DNA from: Skeletonema tropicum
Lineage: Eukaryota > Bacillariophyta > Thalassiosirophyceae > Thalassiosirales > Thalassiosiraceae
Assembly (NCBI GenBank): GCA_037178625.1
Contig: CM074132.1
Span: forward strand, 3,410,001 to 3,474,000
Reading direction: 5' to 3'
Length of the DNA: 64,000 bases
Position 1 is the stretch's first letter. Each line of letters opens with the position of its first letter. The position numbers and the translations under genes were made by a program. The notes under the pieces are model-generated. The model had not been told where the DNA came from and searched no databases. It saw only the letters and a program-made list of their open reading frames with translations. Shown in pieces: positions 8,606 through 18,864 of this stretch.

Positions 8606-11600
8606 CCATGAGGAGAATTTTGGCGCGAAAATCACGAACATCCCCGTGAGAGACCGGGAGGTTTGTGCTTCATCAAGAACGAGCCCCGTAGGGCGTAACC
8701 AATGCTCCCGACACCTCTAATAGGTTATACTAGGATGTGTGAGCACTTTGAATCGTAGCAATCGGCCAATTCTAGCCCAAGCAACATCATTTTCTATTTT
8801 TTTGTCGACCTACGATAAAATGAAAAAATGCGAGATTCGATCTTAGAGACTACTACGACGGCATTGTCCGCCCAAAACAGGACGCAAACACACAGGCAAA
8901 TGCAGCAATGAATATCTTGATAAATTTAGGTATCGAACGAATTGTCTCCTCATAATTATGACTGTATACTAGCGGAATACACTGGGTTCAGCAGGTCTTC
9001 CAGTGCTGTTACGACGAGAACGTTTACTGCTGCTCTGCTGTTGTTGCCGCTGCTCCTCCTCTCTGCGTTTACGATCCCTCTCGGCTTTCTCCTTTTGTTG
9101 TATGACTGCTGCCTGGACTTCAACTGTGTTCTCGTGGCAGCATGCCTTCCAACATTCCAAGCGGGCTATGTGATTGCATGTGTACTCACCATACTATCTT
9201 CATGACAGGGCTCGCCGTCCTCATCTGTTAGAGCTTGCGATCCTTCAAGACTGGTTCTCGGAGGGTAAACCTACGAGGAAATTTCTTAAGTAGATCCATC
9301 TTCAGCTTCTCCTCCTCAGAAACTACATCTGCAGCAACCACATAGTCATCATCTTCTGCATTCATATTTTCTTCCTCAAGAGATGAGTAACTGTCCGATT
9401 CGGACTCACTGCTACTGCTACTGCCACTGCTACTGTCGGAATCACTGCTATCGTTACTAATACTACTATCGGAATCACTCTCATTTCCTCCCCTGATACG
9501 CATTACTTCCTCTTCGTCGTCGTCATCCCGTCGTCACGTCTCTTGCATGAACTAGCGGGGTCTGGCGACAATCCCAATGCACGAAGGAGTGTGCCAAATA
9601 GAGTCTTAGATTCATCAGATACTTGTAGTGGTACAGAAGAGCCGTCTTCTGAGTCCATTGATTCGTCCACAGCATCATCAGTTTTGCTTTCGGTACCACC
9701 TAAATCAAGTAAAAGGTGCAATAAATTGACCAGTTCGAACACCATCTCAAAATGCTTCCTCATTGGGTGCTCAACTGTAATGGACGCTACTGCTCTAAAT
9801 AGCGAGTCAACTGTGGATGATGTAATAGAAAGCTTTCGGAGGAGCCACCAAACTACGCTTGTAAATACCATCAAACTCGGATTGAGGAGTGATCGGAATC
9901 CTCAGAGTCATGGGACTCGTTATCATTGCTTCCTTCCTTCAACATAGAATGCATATACTTTTCGAATGGGTCCTCTTTCCCCGCTACTAACTTTACTCCT
10001 CTCATCGTGTGTTGATACTTGTATTCCACCCTTGCATCTCCTTCAAATCACTTGGCTTCGCAACAATACAGTCGAAGTGTCGATGGTGATCTGTAGAATG
10101 AAGCGTCATGTTGATAGTGGAGCCGATTCCGGATGAATATGCGGTAGTTGTCAATTTGCTTCCCTTTTCGCCTGATGTTTTCCCGAGATTGTGGCTGAGA
10201 GTTGCTTGATCGACCGATGGATATTCATTGGTTGCAATGTTTTTCTGCGTTTGGATCTACCGCTACCTCCAAACGTAAAAATAATCTGAGCTCATCACAG
10301 TGCCAAGGATATCACCTCCACACTTCAGCCACCAAGCAAGTAGGTTGATGCGCTACAGTCGGCATTCAACGCTGCACAGTTGGGAAGGTCTGGCGGAGTG
10401 TTCGGCCCCGGTGCATTAAATAACTCCTCGAATAATCCCACCACCGTGTCAAATAGACCCACATCACTCTGTTGGCAATATGTAGAGGCATACCACTTGC
10501 TGCAAAGGTCACTGCATGAACTGTATGACCCTTTCTATTGTCTCTCACATGATGATGCACGGCAATGCCTGCATCATCATCTGGAGCCATTTCCCTGCGA
10601 AGCCGAGGCGACAGCAACACCTTGTCATCATCCACACAAAATACCGCTTTGATTTCATCTTTTTTGCGATCAGGCGCGAAGTTTTCTTTCATTGTCGAGA
10701 TAAAGGAATCCTGAAACACCTCCCATGCTCGCTTGTGGATGTTACTACCCTTTCCATTTTCCATGATACCTAATCTGTCTCCAAATCTCTGCATATTCAT
10801 CCTCACTCATAAAATCACTTGCATCAATTCGTTTGCCCTGGCATAGCTTGTTAAAATTCTCCTTCCTCCGACTTGAACGAAGGAATGTAGACAACCATGT
10901 GCAGAATTCTTCGTGGTTAGTCTTCCCTATTCCCGATTTTTTTTCTGAACGCTTGGTACAGGTCACTGTCGCGGTCGCACAGCAATGAACAACGTTATCG
11001 AGAACATCTTTATGGCGATATTTATCTCTTAATTCTGTGACTTTATTCAGAAAGAAATCTATTTCCTTCTTTCCATGATCCCAAAACTTACTACGTGCCA
11101 TGTCAATTGATACTCCGGGAAGTTGTGTAGTTGGAATCACATCACAGACGGTAGGTTTTGGAGGGAACTTCCTTCCTTCATACAAACCATCCGGCACATA
11201 GTCCTCTTCGAAGTAGTCATCATACCCCTCTTCTCCTCAAAACGATGATCTGTTTGTTGCGGATCATTGTAATTGGCAGCAGCATCACGATCGGCGTCAT
11301 TCCCATACATGTCATCATCTGACATTTTATGTCGAGGTCACGTATCAAGTCAAATATCTTGTACTACACAATGGCAGACGATGAGTATATATCACCACGA
11401 TGAACAGCTGCAGCAAGCCAACGGCAACCTATACTACTATAGAGACGACCCCAATGCTTAGGAGGAGGCTAGGGGACTTCGTAGGAGAGCAGCACGCCAT
11501 CGCCATGATGGTTGTGGAGGTGGGATTTAAAAAAATAGGAGAACGGGGAACAGAAAATGTCGATTATGTTACCGGCTCTACCAACGGTAATAGACCTTTC

Positions 11601-11764
11601 GAAGCAACCAAACTTGGTAGGATTGCTCAGTAGACCCTACTCGACGTGGCTATGCCCTTGGATTGGGTGTAATACGGCTGCATAGTTTAGGCGCAAACTT
11701 CCCTGTGAGCGACAGGGAAGTTCTTGCACTTCCAGGTCACAGACAGGGAAGTTACTCCTTATGG
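8606..11764 (-). mobile_element. DNA transposon, 3.16 kb, CC...GG ends, 4-bp target duplication
   Basis: The ends are inverted: CCATGAGGAG at 8606 and CTCCTTATGG ending at 11764. ATAT precedes (8602-8605) and follows (11765-11768). Unit 2/3 of the tandem duplication keeps the empty site gataatattatg at about 14723-14734, so the insertion can be read exactly. Near the right end an 11-bp perfect inverted repeat (AACTTCCCTGT, 11696-11706, against 11712-11722) is followed by a third copy of the arm at 11743-11753, which suggests subterminal transposase-binding sites. The element carries a decayed transposase on the minus strand (next entry). CC...GG termini and a 4-bp duplication are like piggyBac elements, but the target ATAT is not TTAA. 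Confidence 0.75.
8960..11325 (-). pseudogene. Decayed DDE-type transposase (piggyBac-like, tentative)
   Basis: Reading on the minus strand from an ATG at 11323-11325, the pieces are: acidic N-terminus MSDDDMYGNDADRD; after a frameshift near 11225, DDYFEEDYVPDGLYEGRKFPPKP; a body with SKFWDHGKKEIDFF and SDFMSEDEYAEIWRQ; after a frameshift near 10775, KRAWEVFQDSFISTMKENFAP, then KAVFCVDDDKVLLSP and a HHHVRDNRKGHTVHAVTFAASGMPL segment; then more frames to an acidic Ser/Asp run (about 9380-9500). The C-terminus is Cys/His-rich (TCNHIARLECWKACCHE) and basic (KRSRRN), ending about 8972. The VDDDK and RDNRKG blocks resemble transposase cores annotated in diatoms as piggyBac/IS4-like. At least four frameshifts make it non-functional. 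Confidence 0.55.
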
Positions 11765-14730
11765 ATATTATGTAATATCAGCAAGCAAGTACATGCTCGA
11801 GATTTGAGTCTTGCGATCTAAAAAATGAAGAAAACTGAGAGCAAGGTCACGACAAGGGAAATCACGACCACGCCCTATGATGTGATTGAGTCGTGTTTTG
11901 TTCGTGCGGATCTCGGATAGAGATCTGGCGCGCTCTAGAGCACAAAAGTACTTCAGCACACTTTTGAATAACCTGAAGCCCCACACACACATATGGTACA
12001 GCACATGAAGAATAAAAGAACCCTGTTCATGCACGATTGCACGACTGAACGACCGAGGACCGGCCGCCGGCCACCTGCCCACGGCGTCTCATAAATAATA
12101 GTAGATAATAATCATAGGCGGACCATGTCAACATCCAACAGTAACAGCGATATTGGGAAAGACGAAGTAGCTTCGGAGACGAAGAACTTTTTGCCCATGT
12201 CATCCAACGACATTAACGAAGGGGAGGACGACGCTTCTTACTATTCTGATGATTCTTACGAGTATGATTACTCCGGCGATGACGGCCTTGATGGTCGTGC
12301 ATTGCAGCCGCTTATCAGTCTCTTTACAACCCTGATCGCATCTCCTGCCCAATCTGCTGTGAAGAACAGATAGATCCGGGTTGCGGCTTGATCCTCCCAA
12401 AATGTTTGCACTCACCCTGCGTTAAATGCTTCACTAAATATGTGCAAACTGAAGTAGAAAATGGAAATGCTGACAACATTAATGCCCATTTTGTAATGAA
12501 ACAGTGGATATGGACGTACTAAAGGAAGTTCTCGACGAGACATCATTTCAGAGATTGGAGCGCCTGAAAGATTCGGCATTTGTATTGAAGAACCCCGATT
12601 ATCATCACTGTCCTACACCAGACTGTAATGGCATTGTTCTGTGCCAGGTTGTTGTCGAAACGGAAACGTCTGCTAATAGTAGTCATAGCTGCGATGAAGT
12701 GGTGCATCAACTACCATCAGTGCCAGCTGTAGGACAAGCAACTGAAGCCAAAGCATCTCCACCTCCTCGCATCTGTGATTGCTTCAAATGCGGCAAGACG
12801 ACTTGCCTATCATGTGGGTTGTCGTTTCACGAGGGAATCACATGTAAGGAGTATGAGTTGCAGCAGCAAATGTTACAGCGGCAGCGGGAAGAATTGCAAG
12901 AATTGCAGCGACAAAGGCAAGCTGCAAACATCATCAGAAATGCCTTCTTGCAGTACCGACGTCGTACTAACCGAGGTAATTCTGATTCCGATATGGATAT
13001 GGAAGACTACTTTCGTCTGCCTGGAGAGGATGAGACAAGCTTCTTACGAAGAGCCATGCAAAGGTGGCTAAGAGTCAGGCGAAGACGAAGAGAGACGCAA
13101 GCGCAAGAGAATAATTATGAGTTCGAATTGGATGTTGCTCAATCCAGTATGCTTGGCATCTCACATACTCCTGTTAATGAAGATGATGGGGTCAACCGCA
13201 TCAGTGCCGATATCATTAGACGATGTCAACGTTGTGGGAATGGAATCGAACGTATTTCAGGGTGCTTGCATATGCAGTGCCGATGTGGATATAGGTTCTG
13301 CTTCAAGTGCGGATCAAACTTGGATGCAGGATGTGATTGTGTGGATACTGAATAGGGGATTAGTAAATGAGTAAGAGAGGGTAGAAAATCGTTTAGTCAT
13401 ACTGATATGAAAATTCTTAGGTGATTAAAGTAATCTAATTTGGGGAACTTTCCTTGTCCTCTTCGCTGACTTGCCCACTCCTAAAAAATACATCTATGAA
13501 TTTGATTGAATAATCATATCCCTGCATGGCAGAGATAACCCAATATCTCACTGCTCTCTCAGCATTGCAGTTGCTCATTTCAGATCTCTGAGATGGCATC
13601 TAGCTTCTGGATGACTACCGATGGTGCAGCGAGCCTCCACCTCATTAAAAATATTTGAAGGAGACACGAATCATTTCTCGAGCGAGACACACCTGACCTA
13701 TTCGACTATGCGGACGATGAGTGAAAGTGAATGAATAGTGAAAGTATTTATATTTAGAGGAGTAGAAGAGGCAATAATAATGAGACTGATATCAGAAGAA
13801 TATTGGGCTGAGTGTGTTGCTGAATAAAGTGTCGCTACGGCTACTTATCTACTTTAGGACTCTAAAGCTTCTTCATCTCGAAATAGATCCCGAGCGAATC
13901 CATCCACCATGAATCAAACTAAAATGACAATGTTACATAGTTTTTTTTTGGCTGCCTCCCTCTGTGGACTCTTGGTCGCATCTACAGCTGCCTGCTAATG
14001 CTGTGCACATAGAGTAGCAGCAAGAACATCTTCGCTGACTAGCTAGCTGTCCGCTCCCTACTTATTTCTTTTTCAACATAAAATAAATGGTAGTTTAGCA
14101 TGGCATGGTATTCAGGAACTATTTCTCGGGCAAGCCATCATTTGCTGCGGCAGCAACCTCTTCTGTAGTGCGTTGAGTGCTCTTGAGTAGATAAAGGGTT
14201 CGTATTCAACATCACCAGGAGTAAAATCTTGCTTGCACAAGGAGCCAAATTCCCTCGTAACATCATGCATTGTGAATGGACGAGGACAGCCATCAGCCTC
14301 TAGAGAGAGCAGCCTTTTGACTGAATTCATCATCTCTTTGTGTGGCAGAGATACTTATCTTGGAATGTACTCGTAAAAAAGAGTATCAGTACTACGGATT
14401 GTAGATACAATCAAGTCGACAGCAAGCGCAAGTCCACGACATGACAAGCAAGATGCACATGTGCAGACAAACCAGAAGCAAAGCTCTCCACAAAGCATGT
14501 AAAACAACTCTAAGATAGAAATCTACTGAGTACAACTGTAGAAGAGAACACTAAGAGAGAGACCGAACTGTTACGTAGCTAGAGAGCTTTTCAACAGAGA
14601 CTAATATCTCACAGCTCTCTCAGCATTGTAGTTGCTCATGTCATTATTTACAAAATCGTCTAAGTTCATCATGTCTATAGAGATGGAAGATAGAGTTAGC
14701 TGTCCTATTCGTCTATGCACCAGATAATAT
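11765..14730 (+). repeat. Tandem duplication unit 2 (RBR pseudogene plus Sel1 relic)
   Basis: This is the second of three head-to-tail units (unit 1 about 5100-8605, unit 3 14731 to about 17091). It starts with a leader (tatgtaatatcagcaagc...) shared with unit 3, then the RBR gene, a short spacer, the reversed Sel1 relic (about 13450-13660 and 13945-14050) and a non-coding tail. It is separated from unit 1 only by the 3.16-kb transposon. Unit 1 differs by the LTR-like insert and a divergent leader. Confidence 0.85.
12125..13355 (+). pseudogene. RBR-type E3 ligase, copy 2, frameshifted
   Basis: From ATG 12125 (MSTSNSNSDIGKDEV) the frame follows copies 1 and 3, with a single acidic repeat. Compared with them, one A is missing at about 12308 (ttgcagccgctt versus ttgcagccagctt) and another at about 12481 (acattaatgccc versus acattaaatgccc). 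The frame therefore closes at 12373, and the rest of RING1 onward is only open from about 12504 to 13355. The downstream part is well preserved: IBR (CDCFKCGKTTCLSCGLSFHEGITC), coiled coil, and a complete RING2 with the ISGCLHMQC catalytic motif. It is a recent pseudogene, unless the two missing bases are sequencing errors; both sites can be checked in reads. Confidence 0.8.
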
Positions 14731-14845
14731 TATGTAATATCAGCAAGCAAGTACATGCTCGAGATTTGAGTCTTGCGATCTAAAATGAAGAAACTGAGAG
14801 CAAGGTCACGACAAGGGAAATCACGACCACGACCTATTCTTAAGC
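13356..14845. other. Unit 2 tail and unit 3 leader, no intact gene
   Basis: This stretch holds the minus-strand Sel1 relic (about 13450-13660, with a C-terminal scrap at about 13945-14050) and a 73-codon minus frame at 14112-14333 that I do not recognise. The unit junction with the intact transposon empty site is at about 14723-14741. The leader of unit 3 follows. Confidence 0.6.
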
Positions 14846-16165
14846 ATGCACGACCGACCCGACTCGCCCACGCCACGGCGTCTCATAAATAATAATAATA
14901 ATAATAATAATCATAGGCAATTGCTTTTTCGTAAGAGGCCCATATCACCATCCAACAGCGACAATAACAGCGATATTGGGAAGGACGAAGTAGCTTCGGA
15001 GACGAAGAACTTTTTGCCCATGTCATCCAGCGATTTTAACGAAGGGGAGGACGACGCTTCTTACTATTCTGATTATTCTTATGAGTATGACTCCTCCGAC
15101 GATGACGGCCTTGATGGTCGTGCATTGCAGCCAGCTTATCAGTCTCTTTACAACCCTGATCGCATCTCCTGCCCAATCTGCTGTGGAGAACAGATAGATC
15201 CGGGTTGCGGCTTGATCCTCCCAAAATGTGGGCACTCATCCTGCGTTAAATGCTTCACTAAATATGTGCAAACTGAAGTAGAAAATGGAAATGCTGACAA
15301 CATTAAATGCCCATTTTGTAATGAAACAGTGGAGATGGACGTACTGAAGGAAGTTCTCGACGAGACATCATTTCAGAGATTGGAGCGCCTGAAAGATTCG
15401 GCATTTGTATTGAAGAACCCCGATTATCATCACTGTCCTACACCAGACTGTGATGGCATTGTTCTGTGCCGGGTTGTTGTCGAAACGGAAACGTCTGCTA
15501 ATAGTAGTCATAGCGGCGATGAAGTGGTGCATCAACTACCATCAGTGCCAGCTGTAGGACAAGCGACTGAAGCCAAAGCATCTCCACCTCCTCGCATCTG
15601 TGATTGCTTCAAATGCGGCAGGACGAGTTGCCTATCATGTGGGTTGCCGTTTCACGAGGGAATCACATGTGAGGAGTATGAGTTGCAGCAGCAAATGTTA
15701 CAGCGGCAGCGGGAAGAATTGCAGCGACAAGGGCAAGCTGCAAACATCATCAGAAATGCCTTCTTGCAGTACCGACGTCGTACTAACCGAGGTAACTCTG
15801 ATTCTGATATGGATATGGAAGACTACTTTCGTCTGCCTGGAGAGGATGTGACCAGCTTCGTACGAAGAGCCATGCAAAGGTGGCTAAGAGTCAGGCGAAG
15901 ACGAAGAGAGACGCAAGCGCAAGAGAATAATTATGAGTTCGAATTGGATGTTGCTCAATCCAGTATGCTTGGCATCTCACATACTCCTGTTAATGAAGAT
16001 GATGGGGTCAACCGCATCAGTGCCGATATCATTAGACGATGTCAACGTTGTGGGAATGGAATCGAACGTATTTCAGGGTGCTTGCATATGCAGTGCCGAT
16101 GTGGATATAGGTTCTGCTTCAAGTGCGGATCAAATTTTTGTGCAGGATGTGGATGCAGGATGTGA
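14846..16165 (+). CDS. RBR-type (RING-IBR-RING) E3 ubiquitin ligase, copy 3, complete
   Basis: ORF of 439 aa. The ATG used by copies 1 and 2 is ATA here, so I chose the upstream in-frame ATG at 14846, which adds a poly-Asn stretch from an AAT microsatellite; the next internal Met is residue 59. Residues 45-80 are one acidic repeat. RING1 spans 109-158 (CPICCGEQ...CGHSSCVKC...CPFC), the IBR 197-275, a Gln/Arg coiled coil 278-300 and RING2 399-437 (CQRCGNGIERISGCLHMQCRCGYRFCFKCG). Cys412 is at the catalytic position. RBR ligases take ubiquitin from E2 onto this Cys and then to a substrate; the substrate here is unknown. The last ten residues differ from copy 2 because of a short insertion (SNFCAGCGCRM). 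This is the only copy with all domains in frame. Confidence 0.85.
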   Translation: MHDRPDSPTPRRLINNNNNNNNHRQLLFRKRPISPSNSDNNSDIGKDEVASETKNFLPMSSSDFNEGEDDASYYSDYSYEYDSSDDDGLDGRALQPAYQSLYNPDRISCPICCGEQIDPGCGLILPKCGHSSCVKCFTKYVQTEVENGNADNIKCPFCNETVEMDVLKEVLDETSFQRLERLKDSAFVLKNPDYHHCPTPDCDGIVLCRVVVETETSANSSHSGDEVVHQLPSVPAVGQATEAKASPPPRICDCFKCGRTSCLSCGLPFHEGITCEEYELQQQMLQRQREELQRQGQAANIIRNAFLQYRRRTNRGNSDSDMDMEDYFRLPGEDVTSFVRRAMQRWLRVRRRRRETQAQENNYEFELDVAQSSMLGISHTPVNEDDGVNRISADIIRRCQRCGNGIERISGCLHMQCRCGYRFCFKCGSNFCAGCGCRM

Positions 16166-16264
16166 TTGTGTGGATACTGAATAGGGGATTAGTAAATGAG
16201 TAAGAGAGGGTAGAAAATCGTTTAGTCATACTGATACGAATATTCATTAATCTAATTTGGGGAA

Positions 16265-16870
16265 ATTTCCTTGTCCTCTTCGCTGACTTGCCCACTCCTA
16301 AAAAATACATCTATGAATTTGATTGAATAATCATATCCCTGCATGGCAGAGATAACCCAATATCTCACTGCTCTCTCAGCATTGCAGTTGCTCATTTCAG
16401 ATCTCTGAGATGGCATCTAGCTTCTGGATGGCTACCGATGGTGCAGCGAGCCTCCACCTCATTAAAAATACTTAAAAGAGGATACACGAATCATTTCTCG
16501 AGCGAGACACACCTGACCTATTCGACTATGCGGACGATGAGTGAAAGTGAATGAATAGTGAAAGTATTTATATTTAGAGGAGTAGAAGAGGCAATAATAA
16601 TGAGACTGATATCAGAAGAATATTGGGCTGAGTGTGTTGCTGAATAAAGTGTCGCTACGGCTACTTATCTACTTTAGGACTCTAAAGCTTCTTCATCTCG
16701 AAATAGATCCCGAGCGAATCCATCCATCATGAAACGAACTAAAATGACAATGCTAGCTTTTTTCGGCTGCCTCTCTCTGTGGACTCTTGGTTGCGTGTAC
16801 AGCTGCCTGCTGTGGACATAGAGTAGCAGCAAGAACATCTTCGCTGACTAGCTGTCCGTTCCTAAATACA
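16265..16870 (-). pseudogene. Relic of the Sel1-repeat gene family (unit 3)
   Basis: These are minus-strand fragments of the family at 2217-3146: a Sel1 part at about 16265-16470 and a C-terminal part at 16753-16870 (SEDVLAATLCPQQAAVHATKSPQREAAEKS, compare SKDVLAATLRAHQDAADEFKSPSREAAAKF in the intact gene). The pieces are separated by unrelated sequence and stops. The unit homology ends at about 17091. Confidence 0.65.
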
Positions 16871-17159
16871 GCCATCAGCCTTTTGACTGATTCATCATCT
16901 TCTTGTGTGGCAGATAGGTTGGAATGTACTTGTAAGGTACAAATCAATACTACGGATTGTAGATACAAGCAAGTCTACGACAAGCAAGATGCGCGACAAA
17001 CCAGAAGCATAGCATCTCGACAAAGCTCACTTTTCTAGAGACAAATAAGTTACAACTCTAAGACTAAGATAGTAATCGATTACAATTGTATTTGACCGGC
17101 CACACTCTTCCTGAACTCTCCTAGTCAGTCAACCAATGTGCTAGGTACATGTTCTTTCC

Positions 17160-17782
17160 TAAGTGCTCACACGAGTTAGCGTTGATTAGGATCGGGAAGT
17201 ATCTGAAGGGAACTCGCACGAAGGGCCTCATCGTCAAGCCAACTGGAGGTTGTTGAATATCAATGCCGATGCAGACTTTGAGGGTCTTTACTGTTCATGA
17301 GAGTCCTGATGATCCTGCATGCGTCAAGATCAGAACTGGATTCGTCACTCTTGTCGCAAACTGCCCCATTAGCTGGAAAAGTACTCTCCAATCTAACTAA
17401 GACAGCCTTGTCGACGATGGAAGCCGAGATCTCAGCTCTGGCTCACTGCATGAAGGCGCTCATTGGGACATTGATCTAGCTAAGTTTTTCGCCAGTTACT
17501 ATGAGTTGGAGCCGATGGAAACCAAAATCAATGTTACTGTTCAAGAGGATAACAGTGGAGCTCTCGTTTTGGCCAATACTCTTCCTCCTAAATACTCTCC
17601 TCGTTCCAAGTTTTTTCACATCGAGACTATTTGGTTCAGGGAGCAAATTGTACTTCGTGGTACAATAAATCAAGATCAAGGTAGTGAAAGTTGATACGCA
17701 CGAGCAACTTGGTGATATCTTCACTAAGGATTTGACGAAAGTAGTATTTGAATACCTTCGGCTGAAGTTGTTGTGCGGCTAG
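17160..17782 (+). pseudogene. Ty1/copia pol remnant (RNase H and C-terminus), frameshifted
   Basis: Across several frames one reads HELALIRIGKYLKGTRTKGL, INADADFEGLYCS, KIRTGFVTLVANCPISWKS, TKTALSTMEAEISALAHCMK, DLAKFFASYYELEPMETK, QEDNSGALVLANTLPPKYSPRSKFFHIETIWFREQ and DTHEQLGDIFTKDL...LRLKLLCG, ending at TAG 17780-17782. These are in the order of the copia reverse-transcriptase end, RNase H and pol terminus. At least three frame changes and stops interrupt it. Nothing 5' of the late RT region is present, so the element is truncated where it meets duplication unit 3 (about 17092-17160). Confidence 0.85.
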
Positions 17783-17829
17783 TGGCTGGTGATTAGCACT
17801 CTCTAGAGAGATTGTGCAATGAGAAGGAG

Positions 17830-18217
17830 TGTCGAGGTGACCTTGCGTATGGTACCGTAGGCATTCGCGTATTTGAGATACGGTCTGCGAAGCATTCCGA
17901 CAATCAAGTTCAATACGTCACACAACATTTTTTCGTTAGCCGAAAGTTTGAATCGCTATGAATGTTACAGCGATTCTTTTGTGTACAATCATACTATGTT
18001 CGTACTAGATCAGTTCGATTGATAGAATAAGAAATGCTCATATGCCTGCTTGAGCAATGAAATGGATTTTATTAGCTTGTAATAGCAACATACATAAGTA
18101 AACGATCTGCCGCCGACGAAAATCAAATCAACGATGCCTGAGGTTGCTTCTCATCTTTCAGCTTCAGCTGCGTGCATGCGCCTATGTACTGCTTTATCTC
18201 TTCTCTTTACTCGCACA
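17830..18217 (+). mobile_element. Probable 3' LTR of the truncated copia element
   Basis: It begins TGTCGAGG immediately after the purine tract aatgagaaggag (a plausible polypurine tract, 48 bp after the pol stop) and ends at a GCACA. Most of it is related to 6900-7280. The ends are inferred from TG...CA and from the relationship between the two copies; no partner LTR is in the window. Confidence 0.55.
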
Positions 18218-18864
18218 CGGTGTACCCTAGTAATCAGAAAATCACGTTAGACTTTTATGTAATAGTAAGAATGCGCTGCCGGTCATACTGGAGACATTTA
18301 AACATTCTTCGTGAATTGAATGCTGCGATCTTTTTATTGCCTGTTTAGTTTTCAGGTGTGGTGTCTGCACGCATACATAGCTTCATTGAGAGGATAATAA
18401 CTTTATTTCATCAAGTACTCCCACGTACATCTTCTTTTTCAATCTGTCGATTATGAAGCCTATCACAGACAAGGCATAATAACAAGTCAAAAGGACTTAT
18501 TTACATCTTGTCGTGAATGATAGCCGTGAACGAAAGTGGATAATCGTGAATGCCTTCTTCCTCTAAGCTTCGTAAAAAGTTAGAAATGAATGTACATTTT
18601 CATAGCTTTTCCTTGGCCGTACTGTGAGCTATGAAGTCTTTCTTCACTAGTGCTTTACAATTTCTCAAATCTGCAATTCATACAGTCACTACTGCTTTAC
18701 AAATTTAAAATCTGTAAAACCCGGGGTTTTTTAGCGCGGCACGATCGGTCAACAAGTCCAACAGAGCGGCCCCAAAGCGCAATGAGGCTGTTCGCAATGC
18801 TGTCATAAAAAGTTACCAAGACAATCGATAATAACAACCAATCAATTCATCGTCTCTGAGCAAC
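18218..18864. other. Intergenic region upstream of the M11 protease gene
   Basis: No coding sequence or repeat is recognised. The last 80 bases before the ATG are A/T-rich and presumably hold the leader of the M11 gene. Two imperfect copies of cactactgctttacaa/cactagtgctttacaa occur at about 18645-18700. Confidence 0.5.
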
